From positions 1 through 43,070 of the forward strand of contig CAZFZT010000019.1 in NCBI GenBank assembly GCA_964523675.1: a stretch of DNA of 43,070 nucleotides. Reading direction: 5' to 3'. The DNA is from CAZFZT01 sp964523675. GTDB taxonomy: Bacteria; Planctomycetota; Phycisphaerae; Phycisphaerales; SM1A02. The position numbers and the translations under genes were made by a program. This document shows positions 7,942 through 14,790 of the stretch, piece by piece (within the stretch, counting starts at the first letter, position 1; every line of letters begins with the position of its first letter). The notes below the pieces were generated by a model. It ran no database searches. It saw only the letters and a list, made by a program, of their open reading frames with translations, and was not told where the DNA came from.

Positions 7942-8084
7942 AGGAACACTGTATCGCGCCGGGCGACATCGGTGCGCGCGGCATCGTTGAATGCATATCC
8001 GGTTCAATCGCATCGGCGAGGGAAGTGCGGACCTTCCGTTCGCAACTTGTTGATGCGGCTCGAACGCCGGCGCTCCGGGCTACG

Positions 8085-9314
8085 CTAACTCAGTACACCG
8101 AGCGCGCCGCGGCATGTGGCGAGATCATGCTCGAGTTGCGAAAGTCCCGCACTGCCGGGAACCTTGCCGGATTTCATCTCAACATACCGCTGATGCAGGG
8201 CGGCTTCTGCGCGGCGGAGCAGGGGCCTGAGGATGCTCGGCGAGGGGTCGCTGCCGCCATGCGTGGCGCCGCGCGGAAGACGCTGCTCGTGGAGGATGCG
8301 CCCGCGAAAGCCCCGTTGCCACGCCTTCACCCACTCCGGAGTGTTCATCGCGCTGCCGCCCGATCCGCTGCACCGCCTGGTGGCGGCACGCGCAAGCTTC
8401 AACCGGCCGGCAAGGGTTGACGCGACGTATGCGATGGGCAGTGCGGCTGCGCGAATTGAGCCGCGCTCATGTCGAAGAACGCGCAACGCCCTCGCGGCAG
8501 CAAAACGAAAGCGGCCCTGGGCCAGCGCGATCGTTGCGAGCCGAAGTGCCGCGGTTGGGAGCGCTCCCGGGGTGACCTGCGCCATCAAGCGCTCAAGACG
8601 GCGCACTTCCCCGCACGTTTCAAGTGCCGCAGCATACTGCGCTACCATCGCATCGATCTCGGCGTCCGGATGCGACAGGTCCACGCCGGCCACGTGCAGA
8701 TCAAGAAGTTCAAGAGCTTCCCGATGTCGTCCCTGCGCGGTGAACGCACGTGCCATCAGCGTCGGCGGTGGGGGGGTCGCGGCCTTCTTCAGCAACCGCT
8801 CAGCGTAGCGGGCGTTCTCGGAATCCCCGGTCTCGATCAGCGCGTTGCATAGCAACATGACGATGCGCTCATCGTGAGGAACGCGCGAATGAAGTCGCAG
8901 AAGCGACTCAAGCGCGCACTCATGATCGCCCAGTTGCCCCGCAACATGCGCAGCGAGTTCAAGGGCATCGCGCCGCTCGGGCGAGACCATCCTCAGCCGC
9001 ATCAGATCCTCAGACGCCTGCCGCCACTCCCCACGCTGCGCATTGCACCTCGCGCGCAACAGCAGAAACAGCGGATCGCGCGGCCGATCCAGCAATCGCC
9101 GCTCGATCATCGCCGCGGCCGCCTCCTGTTGTTGCTCAGCGAGCAGAACGCGAACGCGCATCCGTTCGATCGCCGGCCGCTTCGGCGAAATGAGCATGGT
9201 CCAGTCAAGCAGTTCCCCCGCGCGATCAAAGTCCTGCCGCGCCAATGCCCGGCGCGCGGAGCGCACGAGTTCCGCAGACCACTGCCGCTCGAGCATGAAT
9301 CGCATTCGGCTCAC
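8085..9314 (-). CDS. TPR-repeat protein
   Basis: The 409-residue protein is almost all helical with degenerate tetratricopeptide repeats, for example ALARQDFDRAGELLDWTM, 'RGEWRQASEDLMRLRMVSP' and 'GQLGDHECALESLLRLHSR'. There is no signal peptide and no catalytic motif. The ATG at 9314 overlaps the stop of the upstream TPR gene in an ATGA arrangement, so the two are probably translationally coupled. Function is unknown; a scaffold or adaptor role is only a guess. Confidence 0.8.
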   Translation of the reverse strand: MSRMRFMLERQWSAELVRSARRALARQDFDRAGELLDWTMLISPKRPAIERMRVRVLLAEQQQEAAAAMIERRLLDRPRDPLFLLLRARCNAQRGEWRQASEDLMRLRMVSPERRDALELAAHVAGQLGDHECALESLLRLHSRVPHDERIVMLLCNALIETGDSENARYAERLLKKAATPPPPTLMARAFTAQGRHREALELLDLHVAGVDLSHPDAEIDAMVAQYAAALETCGEVRRLERLMAQVTPGALPTAALRLATIALAQGRFRFAAARALRVLRHERGSIRAAALPIAYVASTLAGRLKLARAATRRCSGSGGSAMNTPEWVKAWQRGFRGRILHEQRLPRGATHGGSDPSPSILRPLLRRAEAALHQRYVEMKSGKVPGSAGLSQLEHDLATCRGALGVLS

Positions 9315-10435
9315 GCTGCTCTCCTCTTGGCGGGCGGATCGGAGATCGTCCGCTCTTCGGCTTCCTCAACTTCAGCGGCTGCATCGACTTCATGCACCAA
9401 TCGTGCGAGCGAAGCGGACATCGGATTCAGCATGGCGCCGCGCCGCGCCCATTCGATCGCTTCGTCACGCCGTCCCAGCATCAGCGCGAGTCGCGCCAGA
9501 GCGTCACACCCTGCCGCAGGTTGAGCAAGTGAATCCAGCGCAAGCTTCGTTGACTCATACAGGAGCTGAACTGTTCTCAGGTCGTGTGACTCCTCCTGCA
9601 CGCGCACCAAGACCGCAAGCGCCTGCTCGACTCCCGGCGTCGCAACCAACTCCATCGCAAGGGTTTCGATCTGCGCGGTGGAAGCGGCCGGCGTCGCCCG
9701 GTCGATCGCAGCAGAATCCAGACCGAGCGTTTCCATCAGCGCAGCAGGACTCGTCGCCAGCGCGCCAACCTCTTCGGTCCACCGAGCTGCAAGAGCAAGC
9801 CGCTGGGCCCAGTGCTCGGCCTGTTCACGCCGGCCCTGCGCGACCGCATCTAGGATGAGCAGCGCAAGGGTGCGTGGATCCTCAATCTGCCGCAGGTTAT
9901 GAAGCAGCGCATCAAGTCCTGCGTCACGATCACCCGTGCCCGCGCCCATCTCACTCGCGCTGAACTCGAGCAGCGCGAGCAGCCGCCTCGCCTCCATGGG
10001 CGCGGTGGATTTCCGCGACCACTCGCGAAGCGCAAGATGCGCTTCACCCGCTCGACCGAGTTCAAGCAGGCACGCCATGCGGAGCATTTTGAGCGAGGTT
10101 GATTGCATCGTCGCTGCGTCGATAATCGCCAGCGCCGTCTCGGCACGCCCTTGAGCCAGCCGCAGTCGCGCGATGCACTCGGTCAGTCGCGCTGATGTGT
10201 GCATGATCCGAGCGCCCGATTGCGTCAGGCGCTCAGCGCGCAGCCATTGACCTCGGCCCAATGCGGAATCAATCTCAAGGGCAATGCGGCGGGCGGCAGG
10301 GTGCGGGCCGGACCCGAGTGCGCCGCTGTCGCCTCGCGCTGTGACATCCTTGCCGCTTGGCGCAGCGTTCACTTTGGACGACCTTCGCCGTCCGCGCACT
10401 GCCGGGCCGATGAGGCGGGCGATCACTTCACGCAT
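9311..10435 (-). CDS. TPR-like helical-repeat protein
   Basis: The 374-residue, Ala/Leu/Arg-rich helical protein has TPR-like units such as 'AHLALREWSRKS', 'LALMLGRRDEAIEWARRGAML' and 'LAQGRAETALAIIDAAT' (each cited in part). The N-terminal 50 residues are basic and low in structure. The start at 10435 is preferred because GGAG lies about 10 bases upstream, and the in-frame extension to 10606 looks non-coding. It overlaps the next TPR gene by 4 bases. It is related in style to its neighbour, suggesting an old duplication or a two-part complex. Confidence 0.75.
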   Translation of the reverse strand: MREVIARLIGPAVRGRRRSSKVNAAPSGKDVTARGDSGALGSGPHPAARRIALEIDSALGRGQWLRAERLTQSGARIMHTSARLTECIARLRLAQGRAETALAIIDAATMQSTSLKMLRMACLLELGRAGEAHLALREWSRKSTAPMEARRLLALLEFSASEMGAGTGDRDAGLDALLHNLRQIEDPRTLALLILDAVAQGRREQAEHWAQRLALAARWTEEVGALATSPAALMETLGLDSAAIDRATPAASTAQIETLAMELVATPGVEQALAVLVRVQEESHDLRTVQLLYESTKLALDSLAQPAAGCDALARLALMLGRRDEAIEWARRGAMLNPMSASLARLVHEVDAAAEVEEAEERTISDPPAKRRAA

Positions 10436-10527
10436 CTGCGGTTCATCTCCATGTTCCGCCGCACTGATGCGGCGGCACAGAGATAATCGGACCGCGATGC
10501 ACGTGGCTTGATGAGGATCACCAAAAG

Positions 10528-10566
10528 TTCCCGGCCCTTTCCCCCGCCCTCGCCCCCACCAGACCC
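10528..10566 (-). repeat. G-run cluster on minus strand between rpmH and the TPR gene
   Basis: The minus strand carries at least four runs of three to five G in under 40 bases, which fits a G-quadruplex motif. It sits in the 200-base spacer 10436-10635 after rpmH. The same spacer has a 6-bp hairpin GCGTTC/GAACGC (10609-10628) that could end rpmH transcription, but it has no U tail. Nothing else is seen in the spacer. Confidence 0.4.
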
Positions 10567-10635
10567 CAGCTTCGGACGCTTTGCCTCGCACCCGGCAAGG
10601 CATCAACTGCGTTCAAGCCCCCGAACGCGACGATG

Positions 10636-10785
10636 TTATCGGCCGCGCAGGCCCGAGACGCTCAAGCGTCGGCCAAGCCGCCGTTTGCGGTTGATCATCT
10701 TCCGACCGAGGCGCGTCTTCATGCGGGCGCGGAACCCCGACTTGCGGACCTGCTTGATTCGGCTGTTTCGACGTGGATAGTGCAT
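10636..10785 (-). CDS. rpmH: Large ribosomal subunit protein bL34
   Basis: The 49-residue, very basic protein matches bL34: a short start, 'KSGFRARM' followed by KTRLGRKMINRKRRLGRR and LSVSG. The hallmark FRARM-x-T-x-x-GRK is clear. bL34 binds 23S rRNA in the large subunit. The ATG at 10785 has AAGGA about 9-13 bases upstream; the open frame extends further upstream but that part is not conserved. In most bacteria rnpA follows rpmH directly. Here the next gene on the strand is a TPR protein and no rnpA is visible. Confidence 0.93.
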   Translation of the reverse strand: MHYPRRNSRIKQVRKSGFRARMKTRLGRKMINRKRRLGRRLSVSGLRGR

Positions 10786-10967
10786 GGCTGGGTCATCCTT
10801 ACAGGGCAGAGCCGCCAGTATAGCACCCATCCCGCCGCGCCGCCACGCTTTTCGCGCCCACCGCCACCCTTGCAACCGGCCGCGGCCGTACGTACACTGC
10901 GCTGGCCCAGCCAAGGCATCTTGGTCAACTTTGGCGGGAGCAGGGAGAACTCGACCGTCAACACGTA

Positions 10968-10973
10968 GGAGGA
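10968..10973 (+). promoter_or_regulatory. Strong ribosome binding site of the CHRD gene
   Basis: AGGAGG lies 7 bases before the ATG at 10981 and fixes the start. The 195-base spacer to rpmH on the other strand must hold divergent promoters, but none matches consensus well enough to name. Confidence 0.8.
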
Positions 10974-10980
10974 GCTGAAG

Positions 10981-12174
10981 ATGCGTATCACATTGTGCAA
11001 AGCGGCTGCGTGCGCAGCAATCGTCGTGGCGGCTGCAACCGCCTTCGCTGAGGAAATCACATTCGATTTTCCGTTGACCGGCCTTGAGGAGGTGCCGCCG
11101 GTTGAAACGCCGGGAAGCGGAATGGCGCACGTCACCTACGACACCGAAACCAACGAGCTTTCATGGCTGATCACCTATCAGGATCTGCTCGGCACGCAAA
11201 CGGCTGCACATTTTCATGGGCCGGCCGAGCCCGGGCAAAACGCCGGTCCGCAGGTCAATATCGGAACAGGCAATCCGCTCATTGGATCGACGACCATCAC
11301 TCAAACCCAGGAGGCGCAGCTGCTCAGTGGACTCTGGTACGTCAACATCCATTCCACTGCCCATTCCGGTGGCGAAATTCGCGGCCAGGTTGTGCAGCAG
11401 GCAACTGCGCCGAAGGTGCTCATCAATGAGATCCGCATTGATCAACCCTCACTGGATGATGACGAGTACATCGAGTTGCTCGTGCTGGAAGAAATCGCAG
11501 ATCTCAAGGGCTTGACGCTTCTCGTCATCGGTGATGGCGCAGGCGCGCAGGGCAGTGGCGTTATCGAAGCGGTCGTCGATCTCAGTTCGATCGGCGGCCA
11601 GCCGGTTGTGCTCATCGCAGAAGAGACTTTCAAGCTCGCGCCCATCGAACAAGTCGATCTGGTCACCAATCTGAACTTCGAGAACTCGGACAACGTGACC
11701 TTCCTCATTGTGACCGGCTTTACCGGCGCTCTCGGGGATGATCTCGATACTGATGATGATTGCGAACTTGATGACGAACCATGGGATGCAGTCGCCGACA
11801 TGGTCGCGCTTATCGAGGAACCCAATCCGCCGACGAGTACGGAATGTGCCTACGGCAAAGTCATGGTTGGACCTGACGGCAGTTTCGTGCCCGGCCATGC
11901 CTACCGCTGCAGCGACACAGGCGAGTGGGCAATAGGTGCGTTCGACATCGTTGATGGCGATGACACGCCGGGCGCCTTCAACCCCGCGTGCGCTCAGCCC
12001 GACTGCCCGGCCGACCTCGATGGCAGCGGCTCGGTGGGCGTGCCCGATCTGCTTGATTTGCTCGCCAACTGGGGCGAGTGTGGCGATTGCCCGGCTGACC
12101 TCGATGGCAGCGGCTCGGTTGGCGTCCCCGACCTGCTCGAGCTGCTCGCGCAATGGGGCGACTGCCCGCAGTAG
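10981..12174 (+). CDS. Secreted CHRD-domain protein with lamin-tail-like region and dockerin-like repeats
   Basis: The 397-residue protein has a signal peptide (cleavage near AFA/EE, residue 23). A CHRD domain follows at about 26-140, with 'LTGLEEVPPVETPGSG', AHFHGPA, 'WYVNIHST' and 'GGEIRGQV' (cited in part). The next 190 residues begin KVLINEIRIDQP and read like a lamin-tail domain (LTD). The C-terminus has two dockerin/EF-hand-like repeats (DLDGSGSVGVPDLLDLL, DLDGSGSVGVPDLLELL), which probably bind calcium. The repeats are also near-identical at DNA level. It is a single-gene unit with strong AGGAGG. Cell-surface or extracellular placement is inferred. Confidence 0.88.
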   Translation: MRITLCKAAACAAIVVAAATAFAEEITFDFPLTGLEEVPPVETPGSGMAHVTYDTETNELSWLITYQDLLGTQTAAHFHGPAEPGQNAGPQVNIGTGNPLIGSTTITQTQEAQLLSGLWYVNIHSTAHSGGEIRGQVVQQATAPKVLINEIRIDQPSLDDDEYIELLVLEEIADLKGLTLLVIGDGAGAQGSGVIEAVVDLSSIGGQPVVLIAEETFKLAPIEQVDLVTNLNFENSDNVTFLIVTGFTGALGDDLDTDDDCELDDEPWDAVADMVALIEEPNPPTSTECAYGKVMVGPDGSFVPGHAYRCSDTGEWAIGAFDIVDGDDTPGAFNPACAQPDCPADLDGSGSVGVPDLLDLLANWGECGDCPADLDGSGSVGVPDLLELLAQWGDCPQ

Positions 12175-12207
12175 CCGCGCGTTCCCGACATCAACATGAT
12201 CCACCAG

Positions 12208-12239
12208 CAGCGCCATGCTTCAAGCGACGGATGGCGCTG
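12208..12239. terminator. Hairpin between convergent genes
   Basis: CAGCGCCAT (12208-12216) pairs with ATGGCGCTG (12231-12239). It lies between the CHRD gene (ending 12174) and the convergent PAPG-tail gene (ending 12278), so it could terminate both. There is no T run on either side. Confidence 0.45.
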
Positions 12240-12277
12240 TCAGTTTGAGTCATCATTGGAACGCAAGATCGAGGCAA

Positions 12278-12856
12278 TCATCGCGATCGCCTTCGTGTGG
12301 TTTGAAGGAATGCGACGCCGAGAAGCGCCAGCGCGCCCGGCCCGGGGATCGTGCCCCAGTAGAGGGTGTCGATTGAAATCACGTTGTTATTGAACGGCGG
12401 CTGCGGTTTGAACATGTACACTTCATCAAATGCCACATCGGAAATAACTCCTGAGAAGAATGGGCTAGGCGGAGCATAACTAAAGACATTGCTCGTGGCT
12501 ACAAGGGTGCCTTCAAAATACAAACTGAATTGCACAACCCCTAAATGATCTACGGCAATCGCATGCTGAGGCGTATCAAACTGAAGCAAGATGCCGTCGC
12601 TACCTGTGAGCCCGTGGCCATCGACAAAGCTCGCCGCATTATGGATAAACGTAAGATTGGCGACGGTAAAGCCGTCGAATTGGTCTGTGATCTGAGTCCC
12701 TGGTGGAAACTGTGTGAAATCCACAGACTCGTGCTGGGCAACAGCACTATGCCATCCTGCGGAATCTTCCCAGAACTCGACCAGATCGGCATGAGCAGCG
12801 GTGGTCAACGCTGCCAACGCAAGAGTTATGAACACATAGGTTCTGATTTGAAACAT
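12278..12856 (-). CDS. PAPG-tail secreted protein, array copy 3
   Basis: The 192-residue protein has a signal peptide (MFQIRTYVFITLAL..., cleavage near AHA/DLV). The body opens LVEFWEDSAGWHSAV and includes 'FDTPQHAIAVDHLGVVQF'; it ends IPGPGALALLGVAFLQTTRRRSR. The IPGPG variant replaces IPAPG of its paralogues. It is closely similar to the gene at 13087-13671 and more distantly to 14135-14722. AAGGAG precedes the ATG at 12856. It is the last member of the array; no tail-module sequence follows it. Function is unknown; the repeated fold suggests a carbohydrate- or matrix-binding beta-sandwich. Confidence 0.85.
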   Translation of the reverse strand: MFQIRTYVFITLALAALTTAAHADLVEFWEDSAGWHSAVAQHESVDFTQFPPGTQITDQFDGFTVANLTFIHNAASFVDGHGLTGSDGILLQFDTPQHAIAVDHLGVVQFSLYFEGTLVATSNVFSYAPPSPFFSGVISDVAFDEVYMFKPQPPFNNNVISIDTLYWGTIPGPGALALLGVAFLQTTRRRSR

Positions 12857-12877
12857 TCTTCTCTCCTTGTAGGTGAA

Positions 12878-12909
12878 GGCGAGGGAGATGCGGCCGCATC
12901 TCCCTCGCC
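12878..12909. repeat. Perfect 32-base palindrome, array copy 3
   Basis: GGCGAGGGAGATGCGG is followed at once by its exact reverse complement. It starts 12 bases after the stop of the tail-module sequence (12921) and ends 21 bases before the start of the PAPG-tail gene (12856). No T run follows on the minus strand, so it is not a standard terminator. It shares the GGGAGATGC core with palindromes at 13694 and 14751. Confidence 0.9.
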
Positions 12910-12920
12910 AATGACAGGTC

Positions 12921-13080
12921 TCATTTCTTAAATGGATCGGTTCCGCGACAGGTGCGGCACTGTGTGCAGCCATTGAGATATCGCTCGAACCAGCAAATCC
13001 AGCGATCCTGTTCAGTCCTGGGGTCATTGGTCAGAACGTCGAGAAAGTCGTCCCAACTACCTTCGCGAATGCTGTGCTTG
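12921..13080 (-). pseudogene. Truncated Cys-rich tail module, array copy 3
   Basis: This stretch encodes the C-terminal module only: SWDDFLDVLTNDPRTEQDRW, then ICWFERYLNGCTQCRTCRG and TDPFKK with an intact stop. It is almost identical to the ends of the products at 13731 and 14791. It follows the stop of the PAPG-tail gene at 13087 in a different frame and has no usable start. The ATG overlapping that upstream stop leads to a stop after 19 codons in the wrong frame. It is therefore best read as the leftover edge of a tandem duplication. Confidence 0.7.
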
Positions 13081-13086
13081 GCATAG

Positions 13087-13671
13087 TCATTGCAATCGCC
13101 GTCGTCTGGTTTGAAGGAAGGCGATGCCAAGCAAGGCGAGCGCGCCCGGCGCGGGAATCGTGCCCCAGTAGAGGGTGTCGATTGAAATGACATTGCTCGG
13201 AAATGGCGGCATCGGGCGGAACATGTAGACCTCGTCGAATGGAACGCCAGAGGTCACGCCCGAAAAATACACTGGGCCGGGAACTCCGGGATAAGAGAAA
13301 CCAGTGGTTGTTCCGACCAACTCGCTCTTTAAGTACAGGGTAAAGCGAACTACGCCGAGATGCTCGACTGCCAAAGCATGCTGGGGCGTGTCGAACTGAA
13401 GCAAGATGCCGTCGCGTCCTCGAAGCCCATGGCCGTCCGAGAAGCTCGCGGAGTTATGGATGAATGTAAGATTGTCGACAGTAAAGCCGTCGAATTGGTC
13501 AGTGATCTGTGTCCCAGGGGGGAATTGTGTGAAATCCACAGACTCATGGTGTCCAACTGCACTGTGCCATCCTTCGGCATCGTTCCAAAACTCGACTAAG
13601 CCCGCCTGAACAGTGGTGGAGAGCGCTGCCACGGCAAGAATCATGACTAGGGATCGTCGTACTTGCAACAT
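13087..13671 (-). CDS. PAPG-tail secreted protein, array copy 2
   Basis: The 194-residue protein has a signal peptide (MLQVRRSLVMILAVAAL, cleavage near VQA/GLV). The body is closely similar to copy 3 (LVEFWNDAEGWHSAV, 'QITDQFDGFTVDNLTFIHN') and it ends IPAPGALALLGIAFLQTRRRRLQ. GAGGAGG precedes the ATG at 13671. Nucleotide similarity to copy 3 is high over most of the length, so the duplication is fairly recent. Secreted, probably surface-processed; role unknown. Confidence 0.85.
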   Translation of the reverse strand: MLQVRRSLVMILAVAALSTTVQAGLVEFWNDAEGWHSAVGHHESVDFTQFPPGTQITDQFDGFTVDNLTFIHNSASFSDGHGLRGRDGILLQFDTPQHALAVEHLGVVRFTLYLKSELVGTTTGFSYPGVPGPVYFSGVTSGVPFDEVYMFRPMPPFPSNVISIDTLYWGTIPAPGALALLGIAFLQTRRRRLQ

Positions 13672-13693
13672 CTTTTCCTCCTCGTAAGTAATG

Positions 13694-13723
13694 GCGGGGG
13701 AGATGCTGTCGCACCTCCCCCGC
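13694..13723. repeat. Palindrome, array copy 2
   Basis: GCGGGGGAG and TGC pair with GCA and CTCCCCCGC around a four-base loop, with one mismatch (A/C). It starts 8 bases after the stop at 13731 and ends 22 bases before the ATG at 13671. That is the same placement as in the other two units. Confidence 0.88.
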
Positions 13724-13730
13724 ACTGATT

Positions 13731-14138
13731 TCATTTCTTGAACGGGTCAGTTCCACGACAGGTGCGACACTGCGTACAGCCGTTAAGGTATCGCTCGAAC
13801 CAGCAGAGCCAGCGGTCCTGCTCAGTTCTCGGCTCGTTGGTCAGAACGTCCAAGAATTCGTCCCACCTGGATTGGCTGGTACCCCAGTGAGACAGTTGCT
13901 GCTCGAAGGTTAGACCCGAGGGTTCACTGCAGTTTCCAGGGCAGATGCCCCAACTCGCCAGCAATGCCAAGAGGTCGGAGACACCGACGGTGCCATTGAA
14001 GTCCAAGTCAGCCCAACAGGAGACTGCCGGATCGCCGTCGCAGTCGCCCCAGTGGCTCAGCAGTTCGATGAGGTCTGGCACGCCGACCTCGCCATTCGGC
14101 ACGCCGATGGGACCGGTGACTCTACCATTCGGCCTCAT
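13731..14138 (-). CDS. Dockerin-like plus Cys-rich tail protein, array copy 2 (no signal peptide)
   Basis: The 135-residue product has two dockerin-like repeats (GEVGVPDLIELLSHWGDC and GTVGVSDLLALLASWGIC), a linker, then the Cys-rich module (RWDEFLDVL, WLCWFERYLNGCTQC, CRGTDPFKK). It corresponds to the last quarter of the HAF-repeat protein at 14791. Its ATG (14136-14138) overlaps the TGA of the PAPG-tail gene at 14135 in an ATGA arrangement, so it could be made by translational coupling. It lacks a signal peptide although dockerin-like modules are normally secreted. A duplication remnant that stayed open is the main alternative. Confidence 0.5.
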   Translation of the reverse strand: MRPNGRVTGPIGVPNGEVGVPDLIELLSHWGDCDGDPAVSCWADLDFNGTVGVSDLLALLASWGICPGNCSEPSGLTFEQQLSHWGTSQSRWDEFLDVLTNEPRTEQDRWLCWFERYLNGCTQCRTCRGTDPFKK

Positions 14139-14722
14139 GGAAAGCGCCGCCGTCGTCGAGTGGGGAACAGCGCAACTCCAAGCAATGGCAGCGTTCCGGG
14201 TGCGGGGATCGGCATACCCCAATAAAGGTTGTCGAGTGCAATATTGTTATTCGAAAATGGGGGTTGCGGTTTGAACATGTAGATCTCATCAAACGGTGCA
14301 TCGGAAATGAATCCGGAAAAGAACGGCCCCCCAGGAACTGCATAATTAAACTCACTGCTTGTCGTCACGACTTCGCCCTTGTAAAGCAGCGTAAACTGAA
14401 CAACACCGAGGTGGTCAACAGCCAGAGCATGGATTGGCGTGTCAAACTCGATCTTGACGCCGTTCGGTGACGACAGGCCCCACCAGTCGTTGTACCCTTC
14501 GGCATACTGGATAAATGAGAAACTCGTAACCGTCATGCCGGGGAATTGTGAAGTCACCGGCGTGCCGGCTGAGAAGCCGTTGAAGTCGATGAATGTGTGC
14601 TTTCCTGTAGCGCCGAGCCAGGCGGGAGTGTTGTCCCAGAACTCGATAAGGCCGGCATTTGCCAGTTGGGCACCACACCCAATGAAGTACGCCATGGTAA
14701 TCAAATGAATGCGCTTGAACAT
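14135..14722 (-). CDS. PAPG-tail secreted protein, array copy 1
   Basis: The 195-residue protein has a signal peptide (MFKRIHLITMAYFIGCGAQ, cleavage near ANA/GLI). The body is related to copies 2 and 3 but more diverged (GLIEFWDNTPAWLGATGKH, 'FDTPIHALAVDHLGVVQF'). It ends IPAPGTLPLLGVALFPTRRRRRFP. GGAGG precedes the ATG at 14722. The stop overlaps the next ATG by ATGA. As the most diverged copy, next to the only full-length partner gene, it may represent the ancestral unit. Confidence 0.85.
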   Translation of the reverse strand: MFKRIHLITMAYFIGCGAQLANAGLIEFWDNTPAWLGATGKHTFIDFNGFSAGTPVTSQFPGMTVTSFSFIQYAEGYNDWWGLSSPNGVKIEFDTPIHALAVDHLGVVQFTLLYKGEVVTTSSEFNYAVPGGPFFSGFISDAPFDEIYMFKPQPPFSNNNIALDNLYWGMPIPAPGTLPLLGVALFPTRRRRRFP

Positions 14723-14750
14723 CGATCCTCCATTCCTAACATGCAAACGG

Positions 14751-14781
14751 CACAGGGGAGATGCGGTGCATCTCCCCCGTG
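14751..14781. repeat. Palindrome, array copy 1
   Basis: CAC-GGGGAGATGC pairs with GCATCTCCCC-GTG around a three-base loop, with one internal mismatch. It begins 10 bases after the stop of the HAF-repeat gene and ends 28 bases before the ATG at 14722. The core is shared with the palindromes at 12878 and 13694. Confidence 0.88.
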
Positions 14782-14790
14782 CGCACATTG

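Noticed and set aside
10984..12216. Long minus-strand frames opposite the CHRD gene
   Set aside because: They mirror the codon pattern of a well-supported gene with signal peptide, strong RBS and known domains.
12878..12909. Perfect palindrome as an ordinary rho-independent terminator
   Set aside because: No T run follows on the minus strand, and the same holds for the two related palindromes; placement before an RBS also argues for another role.
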